Made by a program: the position numbers and the translations under genes
DNA from: Tagaea sp.
Lineage (GTDB): Bacteria > Pseudomonadota > Alphaproteobacteria > CACIAM-22H2
Direction: 5' to 3'
DNA length: 5,128 bases
Assembly (NCBI GenBank): GCA_023653245.1
Contig: JAMNXK010000214.1
Coordinates: forward strand, 1 to 5,128
In this document: in pieces, positions 1 to 5,128 of the stretch
Layout of the letters: each line of letters begins with the position of its first letter
How positions within the stretch are numbered: the stretch's first letter is position 1
The notes under the pieces: generated by a model
The model's input: only the letters and a program-made list of their open reading frames with translations
Told to the model about the DNA's origin: nothing
Database searches by the model: none

Positions 1-810
1 GAAGCGCAAGATCGTCGCCTGCGCGCGGTGGCGCTTGTTGCCGAGCACCAGGCCGCACAGATAGACCGCCAGGAACCCCGAGCATTCCAGGCTCTGCGCC
101 GCGGCGAACACCACCAGTGCGAAGGCCGCGGTGAGCACCGGATAGAGGCCGCCCGCCAATTCGGCGCGGTTGACCAGCCACCACAGCGCGTAGCCGCCCG
201 CCACGCCGATCAAGGCGCCGCCGCCCATCTGCTGGGCGAAGAACAGCGGGAAGCTCCAATCGAGCAGCGGCCGGGGATGGAGCAGCATCTCCACGCACGC
301 GACGGTCAGGAAAACGGCCATCGGATCGTTGAGGCCCGATTCGACTTCGAGCGTCGCGGCGACGCGCTTGTTCAATTCGGCACCGCGCATGTTGAGCAGC
401 AAGAACACCGCCGCCGCGTCGGTCGAGGCGACGATGGCGCCGACCAGAAAGGCGCCGACGGGCGAAAGATCGAGCAACAGGAAAGCGAGACCGCCCACGA
501 CCGTGGCGGTGATCGCCACGCCGGCCGTGGCCAGGACCAGCGCCGGCTTGAAGGCGAGGCGGAAGGCCTGGCGCGGCGTGCGCAGGGCGCCGTCGAACAG
601 GATCAGCGCCAGCGCCACCGAGCCGACGAGGAAGGTCAGGGCGAAATCGTTGAACGCGATGCCGCCCGGCCCGTCCTCGCCCGCGAGCATGCCCAGCCCC
701 AGAAAGACGAGCAGCAACGGGGCACCCAGGCGCGAGGAGAACATCCCCGCCAGGATGCTCGCCACGATCAGGAATCCGCCGAGCAGGATCGTGTGGTTGA
801 TCGCTTCCAT
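1..810 (-). CDS. nhaP2: K+(Na+)/H+ antiporter, NhaP2/CvrA type, N-terminal part (cut by window edge)
   Basis: Inner-membrane cation/proton antiporter that exchanges cytoplasmic K+ or Na+ for H+ in pH and ion homeostasis. Reading the minus strand from ATG at 810 gives 270 codons open to the edge. The protein starts MEAINHTILLGG and is strongly hydrophobic, with about nine membrane segments (roughly residues 7-23, 31-45, 56-73, 88-112, 117-139, 160-178, 188-213, 221-240, 243-258). Recognisable family motifs are FSSRLGAPLLLVFLGLGMLAGEDG (described: residues 24-47), ILFDGGLRT (70-78), GAIVASTDAAAVF (124-136), LEVESGLNDPMAVFLT (154-169) with the conserved Asn161-Asp162 ion-binding pair, and FLAVYLCGLVLGN (246-258). 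These match what I remember of E. coli NhaP2, which is about 580 residues, so the remaining helices and the cytoplasmic RCK_C/CorC-type regulatory domains would lie off the left edge. No clear Shine-Dalgarno precedes the ATG, and no upstream in-frame ATG is close. Ion preference cannot be read from sequence. Confidence 0.93.
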   Translation of the reverse strand, partial: MEAINHTILLGGFLIVASILAGMFSSRLGAPLLLVFLGLGMLAGEDGPGGIAFNDFALTFLVGSVALALILFDGALRTPRQAFRLAFKPALVLATAGVAITATVVGGLAFLLLDLSPVGAFLVGAIVASTDAAAVFLLLNMRGAELNKRVAATLEVESGLNDPMAVFLTVACVEMLLHPRPLLDWSFPLFFAQQMGGGALIGVAGGYALWWLVNRAELAGGLYPVLTAAFALVVFAAAQSLECSGFLAVYLCGLVLGNKRHRAQATILRF

Positions 811-848
811 CGTGCGCCGGAGTGTAGCGCGGCGGCCGCGCCCGGGAA

Positions 849-866
849 GTGGCAAAGCTTTGCCAC
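849..866. promoter_or_regulatory. Perfect 18-bp palindrome, candidate operator
   Basis: GTGGCAAAG at 849-857 is followed without a spacer by its exact reverse complement CTTTGCCAC at 858-866. It is relatively AT-rich at its centre in a GC-rich setting and sits between two divergent genes, 38 bp from the antiporter ATG and 63 bp from the DUF3142 ATG. A loop-free perfect dyad of this size is typical of a site bound by a homodimeric regulator. There is no T-run after it, so it does not look like a terminator. Its right half overlaps the candidate -35 of the rightward promoter. The regulator is unknown. Confidence 0.5.
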
Positions 867-888
867 ATTGCCGCCGCGGTCCTAATCT
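860..888 (+). promoter_or_regulatory. Candidate sigma70-type promoter for the rightward operon
   Basis: TTGCCA at 860-865 matches the TTGACA -35 consensus at five of six bases. TAATCT at 883-888 is a weak -10 (three of six bases), and the spacer of 17 bp is ideal. Transcription would begin near 895, giving a leader of about 35 nt to the ATG at 930. The -35 lies inside the 849-866 palindrome, so a protein bound there could block or alter polymerase binding. The weak -10 keeps this tentative. Confidence 0.32.
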
Positions 889-929
889 ATGGATGAGTTT
901 CCAGGGCGCCGTCGGGGGCGGATGGCCGT

Positions 930-2117
930 ATGTGGGGAATTCGGATCGCGGTGGTTTGCGCATTGGCGCTGACGGGTTCGTCCGGGCCGGGGCGGGAACT
1001 GCCGCATGACGTCTATGTCTGGCAGCGCGTGTGGACGCCCGGCGTCGCCCACGCGATCGCGCGTGCCGACGATTTGATCCGCACATGGCGCGTGCTCGCC
1101 GGGCACTCGGATCGCGACGGGCGCTTGCGTCCGGTCGCGTTCGATCCGCGCGCATTGCCTCAAGGCGCGCGGCCCGTGCTGGTCGTGCGGATCGACGGGC
1201 AATTGCGCCATTGGAGCCCGGCCGTACTCGAACGCGATTTCCGGGATTTGCTGGCGGGTTGGCGTGCGGCGCTGCCCGGCGGGTTCGACGTGGAAATCGA
1301 TCACGATGCGGGGATCGCGCGGCTGGCGGACTACGCGGCTTTCCTCGGGCGGGCGCGGGCCGTGTTGGCCGGCGAGCGCGCCTTGTCGATCACCGCGCTG
1401 CCGGCTTGGCTCGATAGCCCGGTCCTGCCGCGCGTCTTGCGTCAAACCGACGAGGCGGTCTTGCAGGTCCACGCCGTCGATGATCCGCGGCGCGGCCTGT
1501 TCGACGCCAAACGCGCCGAAGATTGGGTCGCGCGGATGGGGCGCGCCAGTCCCGTGCCGTTCCGCGTGGCGCTGCCGGCCTATGGCTTGCGCGTGACCTG
1601 GACCGGGGCGGGCGCCTTGAGCTCGGTCGAGGCGGAGATCCCGCTCGGCGACCCCGCCCCGTATGCGCGGGAGATCGGCGCCGATCCGGCCGAACTCGCG
1701 GAATTCGCCCGGCGTCTGACGCGCAATCCCGCGCGCGGGCTGGTGGGGATTGCTTGGTTCCGCCTGCCGGTCGAGGGCGATCGGCGCGCCTGGAGCTTGG
1801 CGACTTGGCGCAACGTGGTGACGCGTACGCCGTTGCGCGGCGACATCGGCGTGGCGCTCGTGCGCGCGCATCCGAACGCGCCCGCCGACATCGCTTTGGT
1901 CAATCGCGGCACGGTCGATATGCCGCTGCCCGCCCGTGTGCGTCTACCGCAAGGCTGCGTCTTGGCGGACGGGATCGGCGGTTACCGTATCGCGCGCGGG
2001 GAATCGGGAACGATCTTGCGGCGCGAAGGCGAAGGCGTGTTGCGCGTAGCGGCCGAACGGCCGATCGGCTGGATGCGTTGCGCGGGCGGAGAGGGAGAAT
2101 TCCGTGTGGAACACTAA
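930..2117 (+). CDS. Exported DUF3142-type protein, function unknown
   Basis: 395 residues. The N-terminus (MWGIR, then hydrophobic IAVVCALAL, then TGSSGPG) looks like a short Sec signal peptide cleaved near residue 20; there is no proper lipobox, since Cys10 is preceded by Val. The mature part carries motifs I associate with the DUF3142 family: YVWQRVW (29-35), VLVVRIDG (83-90), VEIDHDAG (121-128), LSITALPAWL (152-161), LQVHAVDD (178-185), LPAYGLRVTW (215-224) and IAWFRLPVEGDRRAW (274-288). The regular spacing of short beta strands ending in charged residues suggests a TIM-barrel-like fold resembling glycosidase barrels, but no catalytic activity is established. Residues about 300-395 look beta-rich and may form a separate accessory domain. 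ATG 930 is the first in-frame ATG after a TGA at 894-896; the upstream G-rich stretch (914-921) is only a weak ribosome binding site. The end overlaps the next gene by 14 bp, indicating an operon. Confidence 0.85.
   Translation: MWGIRIAVVCALALTGSSGPGRELPHDVYVWQRVWTPGVAHAIARADDLIRTWRVLAGHSDRDGRLRPVAFDPRALPQGARPVLVVRIDGQLRHWSPAVLERDFRDLLAGWRAALPGGFDVEIDHDAGIARLADYAAFLGRARAVLAGERALSITALPAWLDSPVLPRVLRQTDEAVLQVHAVDDPRRGLFDAKRAEDWVARMGRASPVPFRVALPAYGLRVTWTGAGALSSVEAEIPLGDPAPYAREIGADPAELAEFARRLTRNPARGLVGIAWFRLPVEGDRRAWSLATWRNVVTRTPLRGDIGVALVRAHPNAPADIALVNRGTVDMPLPARVRLPQGCVLADGIGGYRIARGESGTILRREGEGVLRVAAERPIGWMRCAGGEGEFRVEH
2088..2097 (+). promoter_or_regulatory. Strong ribosome binding site for the overlapping TPR gene
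   Basis: GGAGAGGGAG lies inside the end of the DUF3142 gene, with its GAGG core about 9 nt before GTG 2104. It is the clearest Shine-Dalgarno in the window and supports a GTG start at 2104, even though this makes the two genes overlap by 14 bp. Confidence 0.62.
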
Positions 2118-4428
2118 GGCGGCCTGTTTCGCCGGCGCGATCGTCGCGGGGCTCGGCATCGCGCAAGCCTGTGGCGTGCGCTTTCCGAGCAGTCTCTACG
2201 CGTTCCGCGGCGAGACGCTGCAGGGCTTCGTCAGTTTGGGATTCTACGCCGAAGCCGAAAGCCTCGTGCGTGCCGATGGCGGGCCGATCCTCGCCGCGCG
2301 CGAGGAAGACCTCTATCCGGTCTTCGGCGAGACGCAGACCCGGTTCGATCGCGCGCGCGAGGAGGCCGAAGCGCTGGATCTCGATCCGGCGGCGATCGCC
2401 GCGATCGCGCGTATGCGCCAAGCGCCGGACGGCGACGCTGCTTTCGCCGCCGGGTCGGGCGTGCCGGTGGCCGCGCGACTCTATACCGCCGGCGCCGTGG
2501 ACTTTCGCCGCGAAGCGTTCGCGCAAGCCGCGACGCGCTTCGCCGCCATCCTCGATCTGCCCGACGCCGAGTCCCGCCCGCGCGCGGTCTGGGCGACTTA
2601 CATGCTGGGCCGCGCGGAAGCGGCCTTGGGCAACGCGGACCGCGCGGCCGCGTCGTTCCAACGCGCCCGTGCTTGGGCGATCGCCGGGGCGCCCGATCCC
2701 TTGGGCCTCGCCGTCGCCAGCTATGGCGAAGAGGCGCGGCTGCACTACGCGCGCGCAAAGGCGACGATCGGCGAAGAATTGTTCCGGCCGGATTGCCTAT
2801 ACGAAGGCGTATCCTGGGACTGGCCGACAGCGCAACGCGAGGCCCGGCTCGCCGAGCGCCAGCCGATATGCCGTGCGCGCGAGGCCGGGCGCATCGCATT
2901 CGAAGCGGCGGCCCGCGCCGATCCCAGCAAGCTCGACGCGTTTGCGGCCGCCGCCGCCGAGGCGGTGGCGCTCTACGCGCGCCAAGCCGCGGCGGGATCG
3001 GCGTCGGGTCGCGGCTCGTTGCGCGAGATCGCCGAATTCGTCTGGCGCAGCGACGTGTTGACCGAGGCGTTCGCGCGCGACGTGCTCGGCTTGCGGCTGC
3101 TCGTGGCGACGCAATTCGCGCATCCCTACCAGCTCGAGATCGGCGCGATCCGCGCGCGCGAGGGCAGCGGCGCGCCGGATCCCGCGATGGTCGACGTGCT
3201 GATGACCGCGATCGAGCGCGCGGCGGATCGCCGCCCCGAAGGCCTGGACCGAATGGCGGCGCTCGCCTACGAAGCCGGCCGGTTCGATCTTGCCGCGCGC
3301 CTTGCCGCGATGTCGGATGCGCCGCTCGCCTATTGGACGCGCGCCAAGCTCGCGACGCGCGCGGGCGATTTCGACGCGGCGTCCGGACATTTCGCGGCCG
3401 CGCTCGGCCGTGCCGAGTCGCTGACGCCCTTTCTGCGCGCCAATCTGTTCGGCGAGAGCGCCGTGCTCGAAACCGCGCGCGGCCGGTTCGTCGCGGCGCT
3501 CGATCGTTTCGTGTCGATCGGGGGCTCGTTTCCCGAACCATATGCTTGGGACCGCGTCGAGGAAATGCCGGCGTTTTGGCCCGATATCGCGCATTTGGCC
3601 GAGCGCGTCTTGACGATCGAGGAATTGGCCGGCTGGGTCGCCGCGCGCGACCCGGCGAATGTCACCGGCGATCACGTCGCCGATCTTCTGGCGCGGCGGC
3701 TGGCCCGGACAGGGCGTTTCGGGGAAGCCGCCGCGTTCTCTGGAAACCCGCGCGATAAAAGCCTGGCCGAGGCGATGGCGGGCGACCTGCGCGCGTACGA
3801 CGCGGCGGACGGGCCGGTCGCGCGCGCGGCGGCGGGGTTCTCGGCCGCGCGGCGCTTGCGCGATTGGGGCATGGAGTTGATCGGGTATCAAACCTCGCCC
3901 GACGGCGCGATCTTCGGCGGCGGCTACGAATGGGGCGAACTCGATTTGCGCCCGGACGATCCTTTCGTCACGGCCGAAGAGCGCGCGCGGTTCGCGACTA
4001 CCCGCGCCGTTCCGAATCTGCGCTATCACTATCGGTATCTCGCCTCGGAGATGGCCGAGCGCGCCGCCGATCTGTTGCCGCCGCGCTCGCAGGCCTTCGC
4101 CGCAACGATGTGCTGGGCGACGCGCTGGATGCTGGAGACCGAAGCCGACGAGGCACAGCTTCGCGCCCGGCGCCTATATGTTCGCTATCTGCGGGAAGGG
4201 CCCTACGTGCCGTGGGGCGACGAGTTCGGGCGCGACTGCCCCGAGCCGAATTTCGCGGCGGCGGAGGAGATGCGCCGGATGCAGCCGTGGCGCGATCTCC
4301 GGCGCTGGGCCGGGCGGCACAAGCAGGATATCAAACTGGGCGCCGCCCTCGCGCTGGCGGCCGCGCTCTACGGGCTGGTTTCGATTTGGCGCCGCCGGCA
4401 AGGGACAAACCCGGCTCCCGCGCGATAA
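2104..4428 (+). CDS. Exported, C-terminally anchored TPR-like helical-repeat protein, partner of the DUF3142 gene
   Basis: 774 residues, starting at GTG. Residues 5-22 are hydrophobic and end in AQA before Cys23, so this is a signal peptide. AQA fits signal peptidase I; a lipoprotein cut at Cys23 is possible, but Gln at -2 is unusual. The mature start CGVRFPSSL resembles the CGPxFPN-like start I recall for large proteins next to DUF3142 genes. Alanine-rich paired helices resemble TPR/SEL1-type repeats, best at about 122-151, 162-191, 380-430, 443-470 and 527-545; they are degenerate, so only the general fold is claimed. A less repetitive C-terminal module (about 590-735) has an IFGGGYEWGELDL stretch, LRYHYRYLASEMAERAADLLPP (639-660) and Cys670/Cys712. 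Residues 745-762 form a single membrane helix followed by RRR, which predicts a periplasmic body with a short cytoplasmic tail. Such repeats usually mediate protein-protein contacts. The 14-bp overlap implies co-production with the DUF3142 protein. The biochemical role is unknown. Confidence 0.8.
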   Translation: MWNTKAACFAGAIVAGLGIAQACGVRFPSSLYAFRGETLQGFVSLGFYAEAESLVRADGGPILAAREEDLYPVFGETQTRFDRAREEAEALDLDPAAIAAIARMRQAPDGDAAFAAGSGVPVAARLYTAGAVDFRREAFAQAATRFAAILDLPDAESRPRAVWATYMLGRAEAALGNADRAAASFQRARAWAIAGAPDPLGLAVASYGEEARLHYARAKATIGEELFRPDCLYEGVSWDWPTAQREARLAERQPICRAREAGRIAFEAAARADPSKLDAFAAAAAEAVALYARQAAAGSASGRGSLREIAEFVWRSDVLTEAFARDVLGLRLLVATQFAHPYQLEIGAIRAREGSGAPDPAMVDVLMTAIERAADRRPEGLDRMAALAYEAGRFDLAARLAAMSDAPLAYWTRAKLATRAGDFDAASGHFAAALGRAESLTPFLRANLFGESAVLETARGRFVAALDRFVSIGGSFPEPYAWDRVEEMPAFWPDIAHLAERVLTIEELAGWVAARDPANVTGDHVADLLARRLARTGRFGEAAAFSGNPRDKSLAEAMAGDLRAYDAADGPVARAAAGFSAARRLRDWGMELIGYQTSPDGAIFGGGYEWGELDLRPDDPFVTAEERARFATTRAVPNLRYHYRYLASEMAERAADLLPPRSQAFAATMCWATRWMLETEADEAQLRARRLYVRYLREGPYVPWGDEFGRDCPEPNFAAAEEMRRMQPWRDLRRWAGRHKQDIKLGAALALAAALYGLVSIWRRRQGTNPAPAR

Positions 4429-4439
4429 GCTCGGCACGC

Positions 4440-5128
4440 ATGTGGACCGATGTCGTCGATCTCCGGGACTTCTACGCCTCGCCTTTGGGGCAGGTCGCGC
4501 GCGGGCTGGTGGCGCGCCAGCTGCGCGCGGTGTGGCCGGACGTCACCGGCCAGTCGATGCTGGGGCTCGGCTACGCCGTGCCCTATTTGCGGCCCTTCCA
4601 GAGCGAGGCGACGCGCACGCTCGCCTTGATGCCGGGCCCGCAAGGCGTGCTGCATTGGCCGCCCGAGGGGCCCAACGCGACGGCGCTGGTCGAGGAAGAG
4701 GCGCTGCCGCTGCCCGATCTGTCGGTCGATCGGGTGCTGCTCGTCCACGCGCTCGAACACGCCGAGCATCTGCGCGTGCTGTTGCGCGAAGTGTGGCGCG
4801 TGCTCTCGGGCTCGGGGCGGGTGTTGATCGTGGTGCCCAATCGCCGGGGCATCTGGGCGCGGCTCGACCGCACGCCCTTCGGTCACGGCCATCCCTACAC
4901 CGCCGGGCAGATCGGCAAGCTGCTGCGCGAGAATCTGTTCGTGCCCCAGCAGACGCGCATGGGCTTGTTCGTGCCGCCGCTCAGCAATTCGCGCCTGTGG
5001 CTGCGCACCGCGGGGCCTTGGGAACGGCTGGGCGCGCGATTTTTTCCGGCGCTGGCGGGTGTGGCCATCGTCGAAGCGAGCAAGACGCTCTACGCGCCCG
5101 CGCCGATCCGCAAGCGCGCCATCCTGGC
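4440..5128 (+). CDS. Class I SAM-dependent methyltransferase-like protein (3' end cut by window edge)
   Basis: Starts at ATG 4440, 11 bp after the TPR stop, and remains open for 229 codons to the edge. No convincing Shine-Dalgarno is visible in the short gap, so translation may depend on ribosomes finishing the gene before. The N-terminus MWTDVVDLRDFYASPLGQVA leads to a nucleotide-binding-like LGLGYAVPYL (41-50), then ALMPGPQGVLHWPPEGPN (62-79), LPLPDLSVDRVLLVHALEH (89-107), the post-motif helix LREVWRVLSGSGRVLIVVPNRRGIWARLD (115-143, typical of Methyltransf_11 proteins), TPFGHGHPYT (145-154) and GVAIVEASKTLYAP (207-220). This pattern matches an alphaproteobacterial methyltransferase family I remember as commonly adjacent to gloB (hydroxyacylglutathione hydrolase). 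It is probably cytoplasmic with no signal peptide. Its methyl acceptor is unknown. About 20-40 residues are probably missing at the right edge. Confidence 0.86.
   Translation, partial: MWTDVVDLRDFYASPLGQVARGLVARQLRAVWPDVTGQSMLGLGYAVPYLRPFQSEATRTLALMPGPQGVLHWPPEGPNATALVEEEALPLPDLSVDRVLLVHALEHAEHLRVLLREVWRVLSGSGRVLIVVPNRRGIWARLDRTPFGHGHPYTAGQIGKLLRENLFVPQQTRMGLFVPPLSNSRLWLRTAGPWERLGARFFPALAGVAIVEASKTLYAPAPIRKRAIL

Noticed and set aside
850..864. Sigma54-like -24/-12 promoter (TGGCA ... TTGC)
   Set aside because: The GG and GC elements are 11 bp apart instead of the required 12, and sigma54 tolerates spacing changes poorly. The resemblance follows from the palindrome.
28..885. 285-residue plus-strand open frame
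   Set aside because: Antisense to the antiporter gene. Its product is rich in Arg, Gln, Glu and His with no family motif, whereas the minus strand gives a clear NhaP2-type protein.
889..972. 27-codon upstream reading frame overlapping the DUF3142 start
   Set aside because: ATG at 889 has no ribosome binding site, and the peptide is Arg/Gly-rich and unremarkable; open frames this short are expected by chance.
882..1871. 329-residue minus-strand open frame opposite the DUF3142 gene
   Set aside because: Composition is Arg/Pro/Gln/His-rich with no recognisable domain, and it would run across the divergent promoter region.
1523..3061. 512-residue plus-strand open frame in another phase
   Set aside because: It spans the end of the DUF3142 gene and the start of the TPR gene out of frame and is dominated by Arg, Ala, Ser and Pro, as expected of a GC-rich shadow.
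2231..4029. Two long minus-strand open frames (436 and 410 residues) opposite the TPR gene
   Set aside because: Arginine-rich low-complexity products without motifs; the plus strand carries a signal peptide, repeats and a membrane helix.
4429..4439. Possible terminator between the TPR and methyltransferase genes
   Set aside because: Only 11 bp separate them, with no stem or T-run, so co-transcription is more likely.
930..4445. All three rightward genes begin Met-Trp (start codon followed by TGG)
   Set aside because: Striking at first sight, but the flanking sequences are unrelated and three cases are too few; treated as coincidence.

Overview
The window looks like ordinary chromosomal DNA from a high-GC alphaproteobacterium. 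The lineage call (Rhodospirillales-like) is inference. It rests on the very strong G/C bias at third codon positions, the proteobacterial NhaP2-type antiporter, and a methyltransferase of a type I remember from alphaproteobacteria, often next to gloB. No rRNA, tRNA, CRISPR array, IS element, phage gene or plasmid gene was seen. Long open frames on the other strands are GC-driven shadows: arginine/alanine-rich, without family motifs, and lying over better genes.

Layout: (1) 1-810, minus strand, is the N-terminal 270 residues of a K+(Na+)/H+ antiporter of the CPA1/NhaP2 (CvrA) type; its C-terminal part lies off the left edge. (2) 811-929 is a 119-bp divergent intergenic region. It carries a perfect 18-bp palindrome (849-866) whose right half overlaps a plausible -35 box for the rightward genes. 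(3) 930-2117, plus strand, encodes an exported DUF3142-type protein with a probable TIM-barrel-like fold and unknown function. (4) 2104-4428, plus strand, overlaps it by 14 bp and encodes a 774-residue exported, alanine-rich helical-repeat (TPR-like) protein with a C-terminal membrane anchor. (5) 4440 to the right edge, plus strand, is the first 229 residues of a class I SAM-dependent methyltransferase-like protein, 11 bp after the previous stop.

The three rightward genes are packed as one probable operon starting from the 811-929 region. The least understood part is the overlapping DUF3142/TPR pair. Both products appear to be sent across the inner membrane, and the overlap with a strong internal ribosome binding site suggests coupled production, so a two-component envelope assembly is a reasonable hypothesis. 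Nothing in the window reveals its substrate. The methyltransferase is probably cytoplasmic and may only be co-transcribed. The antiporter is a standard ion-homeostasis gene that shares the divergent control region.
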